Source: Alcaligenes aquatilis
Lineage (GTDB): Bacteria > Pseudomonadota > Gammaproteobacteria > Burkholderiales > Burkholderiaceae_B
Assembly: GCF_003076515.1 (NCBI RefSeq)
Contig: NZ_CP022390.1
Location: 3,046,572-3,110,571 of the forward strand
Length of the DNA: 64,000 bases
Direction: 5' to 3'
In this document: positions 56,465 to 64,000 of the stretch, one piece after another
Layout of the letters: each line of letters begins with the position of its first letter
Position numbering within the stretch: the stretch's first letter is position 1
Made by a program: the position numbers and the translations under genes
Notes under the pieces: generated by a model
What the model saw: the letters and a program-made list of their open reading frames with translations, nothing else
Database searches by the model: none
What the model was told of the DNA's origin: nothing

Positions 56465-57415
56465 TCAGGCTAATGCTTGCAGCAACAGCTCCTGATTGAT
56501 CTGCTCCTGTTGTCGTGCCTGGTTCAATAAATAGCGATGAAAATCCTGGCTATGAGGTGACTCAAACGCACCCGCCCGTCGGGTCAGTACATAAGGCCAG
56601 GGCAGGGGCAAGGAATGGGAGAAGGGCAGAATTAACTGCCCGCTGCGCACTTCTTTTTCTATCATCGAGCATTGCGCTAATACAAACCCCTGGCCTGCCA
56701 CGGCGGACTCCAGCGCCATATGCGACAGGGAAAAAACACGGAAGCGATCCAGGGGCGTATTGCCTATGTCTATAGCCAAAGACTCAAACCAGTCGCGCCA
56801 GGATGGGGGCGAGGTAAAGCGTGGCTGCCAGTCCGAGGACAGCAAGGGATAGTTCAATAGGTCACGGGGATGTCGCAAGGCGGCTTGCCCTTGCAGCAGG
56901 GTCGGGCTGCAGGCGGGAACGACACGGTCTGTATAAAGCTCGGTAAAGCTGCGGGGGCGGGCGGCGGCCTGACCGTAGGTGATCCGAAAGTCGATTTGTT
57001 CGGCTTCCAGGTCCGGCTCGGCATGGCTGCCTTTCAGGTGCAGGGTCAGCTCCGGGTCGTACTGCTCCTGCCATTGAAACGCCAGCGGGGCCATCCAGGT
57101 TTTAAGCATGGAGGGCAAAGCGCTGATGGACAGCAGGCTGGTGTTGCGCGAACGCTCCATTTCTTGCTGGCCGTCGCGCAACAGCTCAAACGCCTGAGTA
57201 CAGATTTCATGAAAACGCACCCCCGCCGCCGTCAGCCGCAAGCGTTTGCCTTCTTTGTAGGTCAGGCTACAGCCCAGCCTGTCCTCCAGCAGGCGCAATT
57301 GCTGGCTGATGGCACCGGGAGTAATTTTCAGGCGACGGGCAGCCTCTTGCAGGCTTTGACTGTGGCCCAGAGTTTCAAAGACTTGCAACGCGCGTAAGGG
57401 AGGCAAGGTATCCAT
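56465..57415 (-). CDS. LysR-family regulator, GcvA-like, divergent from the Rieske oxygenase
   Basis: A 316-residue LysR-type regulator. The N-terminal winged helix is LPPLRALQVFETLGHSQSLQ followed by EAARRLKITPGAISQQLRLL, typical of the GcvA-like branch. The C-terminal effector domain (about 90-300) has the two-lobe pattern. It is divergent from the Rieske oxygenase/reductase pair with a 279-base gap, the common arrangement in which the LysR protein controls the divergent operon. The effector is unknown. Confidence 0.85.
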   Translation of the reverse strand: MDTLPPLRALQVFETLGHSQSLQEAARRLKITPGAISQQLRLLEDRLGCSLTYKEGKRLRLTAAGVRFHEICTQAFELLRDGQQEMERSRNTSLLSISALPSMLKTWMAPLAFQWQEQYDPELTLHLKGSHAEPDLEAEQIDFRITYGQAAARPRSFTELYTDRVVPACSPTLLQGQAALRHPRDLLNYPLLSSDWQPRFTSPPSWRDWFESLAIDIGNTPLDRFRVFSLSHMALESAVAGQGFVLAQCSMIEKEVRSGQLILPFSHSLPLPWPYVLTRRAGAFESPHSQDFHRYLLNQARQQEQINQELLLQALA

Positions 57416-57694
57416 GGTGCTTAGACCCCGTCCAGAAAAGTCATTTAACTTTAGAAATTCTAAACGATATGGATAGTAGGCTGAATTTAATTGCGATTAT
57501 GATGAGCAAGAACGTAAGCGCAAGTCTCGCCACGGCTGGCGAGCTCAAGCGGGGCCAGATTGATACGGTGCTCTAGGTGTTCCCGCACAGTGGCGCAGAA
57601 GCCCTGGCCAGCAGGTCGGAGCGCTTCAAAGACAAGAGAGCATGAATGGGCTCGTTCAGCCTTCATGCACCGCATTCAGAGTTGGGGGTAAATC

Positions 57695-58738
57695 ATGTTT
57701 GTACGCAATGCCTGGTATGTAGGCGCATTGGCTACGCAGCTCGGTCGCAGCTTGCTGCCCGTGCGTATGCTTAGCGAAAACCTGGTGCTGTATCGCCGTG
57801 AAGACGGCCAGCCAGTCGCTCTGGAAGATTCCTGTCCACACCGCCGTCTGCCTTTGTCCAAAGGCCGTTTGATTGGCGACCAGGTGGAATGCGGCTATCA
57901 CGGCCTGACGTTTGATTGCAGCGGCTCCTGTACCAAAGCGCCCGGTGTGGCGCAAATCCCTAAAAGTGCGGTGGTGCGCAGCTACCCCTGTACGGAGCGT
58001 TTTGGTCTGGTCTGGGTTTGGATGGGTGACCCTGAATTGGCTGATCCGTCCAAACTGATCGACATCCCCGAGTGGGACAATCCCGAGTGGGGTGTGAACC
58101 GTGGCGATGCCATGGAGCTGGACTGTAATTACCTGTACGTCACCGACAATTTGCTGGACCCGTCGCACGTGTCCTGGGTCCACCAAAGCTCCTTTGGTAG
58201 CCCTGACATCATCGGCCTGCCCTTGACCGTCAAGGTTGAGGACCATGGCGTGACGGTCTCGCGCTGGTCCAAAAATGTGGAAGTTGCACCGTTTTACAAG
58301 CAGTTTGTGAAATTTGAAGGCAATTGCGACCGTAAGCAGCAATACGAAGTGCGTTTCCCATCGCTGGCCGTGATCAAGGCTATCTTCCTGCCCGCCGGTG
58401 CCGCCACCGAAGAGCCCAGCGAGTACCACCAGGACGTTTTCCTGATGGACTCCTATAACTTTCTGACACCTATCGACGAAGAACACACCCGCTACTTCTG
58501 GTTCCAACTGCGTAATTTCAGCCCGGATGACGAGGCCGTTTCCAAGATTTTCAACGAAGACGTGCGCCACGCCTTCCTGGAAGACAAAGTGGTTCTGGAA
58601 GAAGTGCATAAGGCCCTGAAAGAGCGTCCTGCCGCTTTGGATTTGCCCTTGGATTCCGGCCCCTTGCGTTTCCGTCGCAAGATCAGCCAGATGATTCAGG
58701 CCGAGCAAGCCGTTACCAGCGAGACCACGACGGCTTGA
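57695..58738 (+). CDS. Rieske non-haem iron oxygenase, VanA-like
   Basis: A 347-residue oxygenase component. The Rieske cluster ligands are Cys47-x-His49 and Cys66-xx-His69 (CPHRRLPLSKG and CGYHGLTFD). The mononuclear iron site is DPSHVSWVH (Asp155, His158, His163). The start MFVRNAWYVGALATQLGR is typical of vanillate O-demethylase-type oxygenases, which demethylate or hydroxylate aromatic acids or amines. Length equals that of VanA. The reductase gene follows immediately, with its start six bases from this stop, so the pair is complete. Substrate cannot be read from sequence. Confidence 0.85.
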   Translation: MFVRNAWYVGALATQLGRSLLPVRMLSENLVLYRREDGQPVALEDSCPHRRLPLSKGRLIGDQVECGYHGLTFDCSGSCTKAPGVAQIPKSAVVRSYPCTERFGLVWVWMGDPELADPSKLIDIPEWDNPEWGVNRGDAMELDCNYLYVTDNLLDPSHVSWVHQSSFGSPDIIGLPLTVKVEDHGVTVSRWSKNVEVAPFYKQFVKFEGNCDRKQQYEVRFPSLAVIKAIFLPAGAATEEPSEYHQDVFLMDSYNFLTPIDEEHTRYFWFQLRNFSPDDEAVSKIFNEDVRHAFLEDKVVLEEVHKALKERPAALDLPLDSGPLRFRRKISQMIQAEQAVTSETTTA

Positions 58739-58743
58739 GCGTG

Positions 58744-59937
58744 ATGAATACGACTGCATCGCCTGCGCCCACCGAGAACACGGCCAGCCGCCGTTTCCGG
58801 GCCTATCGCGTACTGGAAAAGCAGCGCGAAAGTGACGTGATTACTTCATTTGTCCTGGAGCCGGTGGACGGTGTTGTGCCGTCTTATCAGCCGGGCCAGT
58901 ATCTGGTGTTTCGCCTGGAGATTGACGGGCAAACCGTGTTGCGCAACTACAGCGTGTCGGGGGACCCCGACTGCACGGATCGACTGCGCATTTCCGTCAA
59001 GCACGAGAAGGCCCCAGCAGGGTTAAGCGTGGCTGATGGTTTGGCCTCCTCCTATCTGCACCAACAGGTGCAGCCGGGCGATGTGCTGAGCGCGGCCGGA
59101 CCGATGGGCGAGTTTGTGCTGGATGAAAGCAGCCAGCGGCCTGTGGTGCTGCTTAGCGGTGGCGTGGGCCAAACCCCTTTGCTGGCTATGTTGCATCGTT
59201 TGCTTAAACACAGTCAGCGTAAGGTGTCTGTGATCCATGCCTGTGATAACAGCACGGTGCATGCCTTTGCGGATGAAATTCGCGAACTGGCCGCACAACG
59301 CGAGGGTGTGCAACTTTACTTCTGCTATCGCAACCCGACTGAAGATGATGAACAAGCCGGTTTGCACCATGTGGCGGGACTGATTACACGTGAGCAGTTG
59401 CAGCATTGGCTGCCACTGGATGATTACGAGTTTTACCTGTGTGGGCCCAGTGCCTTCATGCAGAGCAATTACGGTGTGCTGCGTAGCCTGGGTGTGGCGC
59501 GAGAGCGCATTCACTATGAGTTTTTTGGTCCGGCGACGGTGCTGGAAAACACCTTGGCCGGTGATGTTGCGGCCAGCGTTGTTCAGCCAGAGGTAGGGTC
59601 TGACGTGCTTGGCAGTGCGACTGCAAGTGCGTCAGAGCCGGAGTCGCCCGCCGTCGTGGATGAAACTGCCACGGATGCCACGCAGACCGTGACGTTTCTG
59701 CCCGATGGCCGTCAGGCTCAATGGCATGAAGACTGCCCTTCCTTGCTGGATCTGGCTGAAGAAACGGGCTTGAGCCCGGACTTCAATTGCCGTGCGGGTC
59801 TGTGTAATACCTGCATGTGTGCCCTGGTATCGGGCGAGGTCGATTATTTTGAAGAGCCTCTGGATCCGGTGCCAGAGGGCAAAGTCTTGTTGTGCTGTTC
59901 CCGTCCCCGTGGCCCGGTGGCCGTGGAATTGCCCTAA
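58744..59937 (+). CDS. Reductase for the Rieske oxygenase (flavin, NAD, C-terminal [2Fe-2S])
   Basis: A 397-residue reductase with a flavin-binding barrel (RNYS at 67-70, GPMGEFVL), a NAD-binding domain with GGVGQTPLLAML as in flavohaemoglobins, and FYLCGPSAFM. A C-terminal plant-type ferredoxin has Cys349, Cys354 and Cys357 plus Cys384 or Cys385. Between the NAD domain and the ferredoxin lies a 50-residue Ala/Ser/Glu/Val-rich linker (about 262-313), longer than in VanB. The ATG at 58744 is chosen; GTG at 58741 and TTG at 58735 are in-frame alternatives overlapping the oxygenase stop. It ends at a strong terminator. Confidence 0.83.
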   Translation: MNTTASPAPTENTASRRFRAYRVLEKQRESDVITSFVLEPVDGVVPSYQPGQYLVFRLEIDGQTVLRNYSVSGDPDCTDRLRISVKHEKAPAGLSVADGLASSYLHQQVQPGDVLSAAGPMGEFVLDESSQRPVVLLSGGVGQTPLLAMLHRLLKHSQRKVSVIHACDNSTVHAFADEIRELAAQREGVQLYFCYRNPTEDDEQAGLHHVAGLITREQLQHWLPLDDYEFYLCGPSAFMQSNYGVLRSLGVARERIHYEFFGPATVLENTLAGDVAASVVQPEVGSDVLGSATASASEPESPAVVDETATDATQTVTFLPDGRQAQWHEDCPSLLDLAEETGLSPDFNCRAGLCNTCMCALVSGEVDYFEEPLDPVPEGKVLLCCSRPRGPVAVELP

Positions 59938-59965
59938 GCGTTTTTCAATTGCTTGTTGAGGTTTG

Positions 59966-59994
59966 CCCCGTCCTGTTGGGACGGGGTTTTTTTT
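59966..59994 (+). terminator. Intrinsic terminator after the Rieske reductase gene
   Basis: An 8-bp stem (CCCCGTCC / GGACGGGG) with a five-base loop and eight T. The following region to 60233 has no gene; it contains a CAG/CCG-rich triplet stretch at about 60188-60211. Confidence 0.92.
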
Positions 59995-60233
59995 CAAAAA
60001 AAATCATATGCTTCCTTGTTGGAAGTCAGGCTGATTTTCGATGTCTGGAGCAGGGTGCGTGATATCGGGGCTGTTGAAGTGGTGGTGTTACATAGGCTGG
60101 ATGGGGAAGCGATCATGCGCTGTTTTATTTTCTCTTCTGCTCTGAGATAGCAGTCATTGTTACCACCACCATCACAACAACTACTACAGCCGCAGCAGCC
60201 GCAGCCGCAGCGGGAAGAAGCCTGGCAACCTTG

Positions 60234-61118
60234 CTATAGCTGTGCCTGTTCAATGATCCAATCACTAAAGGCACGGACCTCTGCTCTTTGCGTCGTACCG
60301 GGCAAGGTTACCAGGTAGTAGGCAAAGCGGGCTGGCCAGGGCTTGTCCAGCACTTGCACCAAGCGGCCTGCGGCGATTTCATCTTGCGCATACTCCTGCG
60401 GTATCAAGGCTAGTCCCAGGCCCGCAATCGCACCGCGAATCAGCAAGTAATCATCCTCGAAAGCCGTGCCGCGATCGGCGCGCGCATCGTCCTTTACCCC
60501 GTGGGCAGACAGCCAAAGTGCCCAGTCGGCCCGATCGGTATCCTGCAGCAATGGCCATGCCAGGCAATCCGCCGGTTCCTGAATGGCTGGCTTGTCTTTC
60601 AGCAAGGCGGGGCTGGCTACAGGCAGCAAGACAGGGGCCATCAAGGGCTCGGCCTGCAAGCCGGGATACACGCCCAAGCCGTGGCGAATGGCGATATCGA
60701 CGTTGTCGCGGCGCAGGTCCACCAGCGTGGGGGAGGCCTCCACACGGATTTCGATATCAGGATGCTGTTGCTTGAAGTCGGCCAGCCGGGGAATCAGCCA
60801 GGAAGCGGCAAAGGAAGGCACGGTACTGATTGTCAGTGTCTTGCGCTGCTTGGTGGCGTCTAGCGTGTGCATGGCCTGTTCGATCTGGTCAAACGCCGTC
60901 AGCAGGACAGGGTAGACCTGTTCACCTGCTTCGCTCAGGCTCATTTTGTGGTGGCTGCGCACGAACAGTGTGACGCCCAAGCGATCTTCTAGCAGCCGGA
61001 TTTGCTGGCTGACTGCGCCCGAGGTCACGCCCAGTGCCTGGGCGGCCAGCTTGATGCTGCCGTGGCGTCCGACTTCGGTAAAGGCGCGCAGAGCCTGCAA
61101 AGGAAAGACAGGATTCAT
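60234..61118 (-). CDS. LysR-family regulator, divergent from the GST gene
   Basis: A 294-residue LysR-type regulator with the N-terminal helix-turn-helix FPLQALRAFTEVGRHGSIKL then AAQALGVTSGAVSQQIRLLE, and the usual effector domain (about 90-290). It belongs to the GcvA-like branch like the LysR at 56465, but the two differ clearly in sequence. The intergenic region to the GST gene (61119-61262) contains the repeated motif TTTAG-TTTATCTA/TTTAGCTTATCTA at 61120-61133 and 61209-61221, possible LysR contact sites. It probably regulates the GST-monooxygenase-GNAT operon. Confidence 0.83.
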   Translation of the reverse strand: MNPVFPLQALRAFTEVGRHGSIKLAAQALGVTSGAVSQQIRLLEDRLGVTLFVRSHHKMSLSEAGEQVYPVLLTAFDQIEQAMHTLDATKQRKTLTISTVPSFAASWLIPRLADFKQQHPDIEIRVEASPTLVDLRRDNVDIAIRHGLGVYPGLQAEPLMAPVLLPVASPALLKDKPAIQEPADCLAWPLLQDTDRADWALWLSAHGVKDDARADRGTAFEDDYLLIRGAIAGLGLALIPQEYAQDEIAAGRLVQVLDKPWPARFAYYLVTLPGTTQRAEVRAFSDWIIEQAQL

Positions 61119-61262
61119 AGTTTAGTTTATCTAAATCTCTAAAGCAGATTTAATCGTTTTTCTTTGTCTGTATAGCTTGGGAGAATGGGATTCTGAATCG
61201 TTTTTAAAGTTTAGCTTATCTATATGCAAAAGAAGAGCGAACTTGCCGTTTGGGAGCACACC

Positions 61263-61886
61263 ATGATTGATCTGTACACCGATAGTTCGCCTAACGGCTT
61301 TAAGGCAACCATCGCCCTGGAAGAACTGGCGCTACCGTATCGCCTGCATCATGTGCGTATTGATGCGAATGAGCATAAGCAGCCGCAGTTTCTGGCCTTG
61401 AATCCGCATGGACGTATCCCGGTGATGAAGGACCATGAAACGGGCATTGTCCTGTTCGAGTCTGCCGCGATCTTGTTGTATTTGGCAGAGAAAACCGGCC
61501 AATTGCTTTCAAACGATCCCCAGCAACGCTGGGAAACGATCAAATGGCTGCAATTTCATTCCTCCAGCGTGGGGCCGATTCTGGGCCAGCGCGTGCACTT
61601 CGAGCTGTTCGCCCAAGAGAAGATTCCGGCCGCTATCGAGCGCTACCGCCGTCTGGTGAATGATCTGTTCACCGTGCTGGATACACGTCTGGCAGACCAT
61701 CCTTATCTGGCAGGACAGGACTACTCCATTGCCGACATTGCGCATTTTGGCTGGACGCATATTGCGCGAATTATCGACTTTGATTTCAGTCAGTACCCGC
61801 ACATGAGCGCCTGGCATGAACGCGTGGCCCAGCGCCCAGCCGTTCGTAAAGGCATCACCTTGCCTGAACCTGCTACCGGCGCTTGA
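61263..61886 (+). CDS. Glutathione S-transferase (YfcG/Nu-class-like)
   Basis: A 207-residue GST with an N-terminal thioredoxin-like domain (IDLYTDSSPNGFKATIALEE, with the SPNG turn typical of YfcG/YghU-type enzymes; NPHGRIPVMKD; FESAAILLYLAEKTG) and a C-terminal helical domain (DYSIADIAHFGW). Relatives act as disulfide-bond reductases or glutathione-dependent detoxification enzymes. The ATG at 61263 has GGAG upstream and fits the family start; an in-frame ATG at 61224 is less likely. First gene of a three-gene unit, divergent from a LysR gene. Confidence 0.85.
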   Translation: MIDLYTDSSPNGFKATIALEELALPYRLHHVRIDANEHKQPQFLALNPHGRIPVMKDHETGIVLFESAAILLYLAEKTGQLLSNDPQQRWETIKWLQFHSSSVGPILGQRVHFELFAQEKIPAAIERYRRLVNDLFTVLDTRLADHPYLAGQDYSIADIAHFGWTHIARIIDFDFSQYPHMSAWHERVAQRPAVRKGITLPEPATGA

Positions 61887-61898
61887 GGAGAAAACATC

Positions 61899-62930
61899 AT
61901 GACGATTGAAACAAGCCAGACTCAAGGCTCATCTTTCCCTGCCTTTGCCACTCATCCTGGTTATAGCCGCATGTTTGCGCCGGGTTGTCTGACCATGGGT
62001 ATCTTTCTGCCCCTGCGTTTTTATCAAGGCGATATGAGTGTGCTGGCTGGGCAGGCGGCGCTGGTAGAGGAGATAGACCGCCAGGATTTTGCGGCGGTGT
62101 GGGTACGTGACGTGCCTTTGTATGACCCCAGCTTCGGGGATGCGGGGCAAGTGTTCGACCCCTTTACCTATCTGGCTTTTTTGGCTGCTCGCACCAAGCG
62201 GGTGGCCTTGGCCACGGGCAGTACGATTTTCTCCTTGCGTCACCCGATCGACCTGGCCAAATCCGCCTTCACCATTGACCAGTTATCGGGCGGACGCCTG
62301 GTGTTGGGTATTGCTTCCGGGGACAGGCCCGTGGAGTTTCCCGCCTATGGCGTGGAGCGAGCCGAACGGGCAGAGCGTTTCGCGCAGGCTGTCAGCTACT
62401 TCCGTCAGTTAACTCAAGCGGGGCAATTGAATATCGACTCTCCGCTAGGCCGCTTTGATACGGCAGAGCTGCTACCCAAGCCCGTGCATGGTTCCATTCC
62501 TTTGATTGTCACCAGTTCCTCGGGACAGTCGCCCGAATGGATTGCAGAACACGCCGATGGTTGGTTGACCTACCCGGAAGCGACTCATACGCCGCTGGGC
62601 CCGCAAAAGCTGGCTGCGAAAATTCGGGCCTGGCGCGCTCGGATTCCAGATGGCGGCTTTCGTCCGCATATGACCAACGAGTGGCTGGATTTGGTGGACG
62701 ACCCTGATTATCCACGCACCCCTTTGCGCGGTGGCTTTACACTGCGTACCGGGCGCAAGGGGCTGATTACCTTGTTGGAGGAATGGCAGGCAGCGGGTGT
62801 GAATCATGCCGCTTTGGGTATTCAGTTTTCGCAGCGACCGGCGGCGGAAATTGTCCAGGAGCTGGCTGAATATGTGCTGCCGCATTTTGCCTCTCACCAG
62901 GAGCAGCCAGCCCTTGCAACAGCTTGGTAG
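61899..62930 (+). CDS. Luciferase-like flavin-dependent oxidoreductase
   Basis: A 343-residue single-component-looking member of the luciferase-like monooxygenases. The segment LTMGIFLPLRFYQGDMSVLA at the start, FDPFTYLAFLAARTKRVALATGS, IDQLSGGRLVLGIASGDRP and the late EWQAAGVNHAALGIQFSQRP are typical of a subgroup of unknown substrate. It lies 12 bases after the GST gene and 18 before the GNAT gene. The combination suggests oxidative detoxification of a xenobiotic or electrophile. No flavin reductase is adjacent; the reductase at 7027 or one elsewhere would be required. Confidence 0.8.
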   Translation: MTIETSQTQGSSFPAFATHPGYSRMFAPGCLTMGIFLPLRFYQGDMSVLAGQAALVEEIDRQDFAAVWVRDVPLYDPSFGDAGQVFDPFTYLAFLAARTKRVALATGSTIFSLRHPIDLAKSAFTIDQLSGGRLVLGIASGDRPVEFPAYGVERAERAERFAQAVSYFRQLTQAGQLNIDSPLGRFDTAELLPKPVHGSIPLIVTSSSGQSPEWIAEHADGWLTYPEATHTPLGPQKLAAKIRAWRARIPDGGFRPHMTNEWLDLVDDPDYPRTPLRGGFTLRTGRKGLITLLEEWQAAGVNHAALGIQFSQRPAAEIVQELAEYVLPHFASHQEQPALATAW

Positions 62931-62948
62931 CGACAGGGGAATACAAGC

Positions 62949-63449
62949 ATGACTAGCAGTGCAGAACAGCCCGGAGCCGATGGTATTCAGATCCGGGATT
63001 TGCAGCCGCAAGACCGGGCTGCCTGGGAGCGGCTGTATCGGCAGTATGCCGAGTTTTACAAAGAACCCATGAACGAAAATATCTTGGCTCGGACCTGGTC
63101 CTGGCTGCTGGATGCGCGGCATCCTTTGCAGGGCAAGGTGGCAACGACGGCGGATGGTGCGTTGCTGGGCCTGGCGCATTACCGTCCTTTCCCGGAGCCT
63201 TTGTTGGGCAAAGAAGCAGGCTTTCTGGATGACTTGTTTGTATCTCCTGAACAGCGAGGCAGCGGACTGGGCCGTCGTTTGATTGAGGCCGTCGCCCAAG
63301 CCGGTAAGGAGCAAGGCTGGCCGTTTCTGCGCTGGATCACGGCGGCTGACAATGCCCAGGCGCGGAGGCTGTACGATGGTCTGGCTCAGGCAACAGCGTG
63401 GGTGACGTATGACTTGAATCTGGAGAAGGCTGGCGATACACAGAACTGA
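62949..63449 (+). CDS. GNAT-family N-acetyltransferase
   Basis: A 166-residue GCN5-related acetyltransferase. The acetyl-CoA-binding motif is LDDLFVSPEQRGSGLGRRLI, followed by AVAQAGKEQGWPFLRWITA and the terminal DNAQARRLYDGLAQATAWVTY, with a typical Asn/Tyr pair. The acceptor substrate is unknown. It is the last gene of the LysR-controlled GST-monooxygenase-GNAT set and may acetylate an amine product. Confidence 0.82.
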   Translation: MTSSAEQPGADGIQIRDLQPQDRAAWERLYRQYAEFYKEPMNENILARTWSWLLDARHPLQGKVATTADGALLGLAHYRPFPEPLLGKEAGFLDDLFVSPEQRGSGLGRRLIEAVAQAGKEQGWPFLRWITAADNAQARRLYDGLAQATAWVTYDLNLEKAGDTQN

Positions 63450-63545
63450 GAGTGTCTGTTCTGCTCGATGGTGAGCGTGATGGTTTGTCGCGCAAGTCTT
63501 TTGCGGGCTATTTCGCTAGAAGAAACCCGACGACTTGCAGACTTA

Positions 63546-63596
63546 ATGTCCGTAATCCCAGCCCTAAGAACACATAAGGACTGGGATTACGGACAT
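63546..63596. repeat. Perfect 16-bp inverted repeat
   Basis: ATGTCCGTAATCCCAG (63546-63561) and CTGGGATTACGGACAT (63581-63596) are perfect inverted repeats around a 19-base loop. No T-run follows on either strand, so a simple terminator is unlikely. It may be a protein-binding palindrome or a dispersed repeat. The region 63450-63677 has no gene. Confidence 0.65.
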
Positions 63597-63677
63597 GGGT
63601 ACGCTTGATTGCCTTATTGTCCGCCATAGCTCGCTCCTGGAATTATTTATGAAAAGTGAAGACGGGTGATCCAAATG

Positions 63678-63710
63678 AAGGGAAGACTTATCGAAAGCCT
63701 TCCCTTTTTT
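63678..63710 (+). terminator. Terminator hairpin after the GNAT region
   Basis: AAGGGAAG and CTTCCCTT pair over 8 bp with a 13-base loop and a run of six T on the plus strand. It probably ends rightward transcripts from the GST operon before the convergent MFS gene. Confidence 0.65.
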
Positions 63711-63714
63711 ATCT

Positions 63715-64000
63715 TCAAACTTCGCGTTTGACTCTTGCCTCCAGCAGCATCAAAGCCAGTAAAACCACACTGCTCATTCCTAGTCCAAAGACCACCAGCG
63801 GCCAAACCGTATCCCCATTTAGCAGGGTCACTGCCAACGTACCGATCACGCTAACGATCAGGCTTTCCACGCAAAAGTAGATCGCCACGGCGGAACCGGC
63901 CACGTCGTTGAATTGAGCCAAGGCGCCATTGGCGGTGACGGATACGGTCATCACAATGCCAATGGCGGCCAGCCACATGGGCAGGATAAAGCTGGCAAAG
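63715..64000 (-). CDS. C-terminal part of an MFS transporter, cut by the window end
   Basis: The frame runs from the window edge to a stop at 63715 and encodes the last 94 residues of a membrane protein. Three hydrophobic segments are visible: FILPMWLAAIGIVMTVSVTA, the part around GSAVAIYFCVESLIVSVIGT, and TVWPLVVFGLGMSSVVLLAL. The pattern FILPMWLAAIG...NGALAQF resembles the C-terminal helices of Bcr/CflA-type drug transporters. The start and most of the gene lie beyond the window. Confidence 0.65.
   Translation of the reverse strand, partial: FASFILPMWLAAIGIVMTVSVTANGALAQFNDVAGSAVAIYFCVESLIVSVIGTLAVTLLNGDTVWPLVVFGLGMSSVVLLALMLLEARVKREV

Noticed and set aside
60096-60236. Thr/Ile/Ala-rich frame (VTTTITTTTTAAAAAAAA) resembling a threonine attenuation leader peptide
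   Set aside because: No usable start codon occurs in the frame, no attenuator follows, and the next gene lies on the opposite strand.

Overview
The window reads as a chromosomal segment of a betaproteobacterium of the family Alcaligenaceae, closest in character to Alcaligenes. Grounds: the end of the spc/alpha ribosomal operons, followed by cutA-dsbD-hemB-engB-cytochrome c4-ccsB-ccsA, lysA-lptM-mrcA-aroK-aroB-dgt and uvrA-MFS-ssb. These are typical Burkholderiales neighbourhoods with betaproteobacterial proteins and a moderately high GC content. The genus is an inference, because no rRNA gene is present.

Layout. (1) 1-5.4 kb: rplO, secY, infA, rpmJ, rpsM, rpsK, rpsD, rpoA, rplQ, ending in a strong terminator. 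(2) 5.8-8.7 kb: a RutA-like flavin monooxygenase, a flavin reductase and an AraC regulator. (3) 8.7-17.4 kb: cutA, dsbD, hemB, engB, cytochrome c4 and the ResB/CcsA haem-ligation pair, i.e. redox, haem and cytochrome biogenesis. (4) 17.4-18.4 kb: about 1 kb without genes, holding a 229-bp palindromic element and an AGAGTC hexanucleotide repeat. (5) 18.4-33.5 kb: a membrane GGDEF/EAL protein, lysA, lptM (short), mrcA, aroK-aroB, dgt, uvrA, an MFS gene and ssb. (6) 33.6-38.5 kb: a ChrB-N/MFS pair, a ferritin-like protein and a Bcr-type drug transporter with its TetR regulator.

(7) 38.5-52.3 kb is the most interesting part. It holds a GntR-family regulator, two permeases, a YwrD-type gamma-glutamyltransferase homologue and a haem-oxygenase-like diiron oxygenase with a complete set of six predicted metal ligands. 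It also holds an aldehyde dehydrogenase, a GlcG-like protein, a flavin/[2Fe-2S] reductase, two [2Fe-2S] ferredoxins, an unknown 114-residue protein, an ornithine cyclodeaminase homologue and a YbcI-like protein. A NIF3-like protein and a Gate-domain membrane protein follow. The octamer GTATACCG, or a close match, lies in the promoter regions of five transcription units here, so the genes probably form one regulon. A structured 248-base leader ending in an intrinsic terminator lies directly before the NIF3-like gene. I read this as a probably undescribed inducible oxygenase and catabolic system with its own electron supply; its substrate cannot be read from the sequence.

(8) 52.6-64 kb: a metallo-beta-lactamase-fold protein, a tyrosine-phosphatase-like protein, an aromatic aminotransferase, a LysR gene with a Rieske oxygenase and its reductase, and a LysR gene with a GST, luciferase-like monooxygenase and GNAT set. 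The tail of an MFS transporter is cut by the window end. No rRNA, tRNA, CRISPR array, transposase or prophage gene was recognised.
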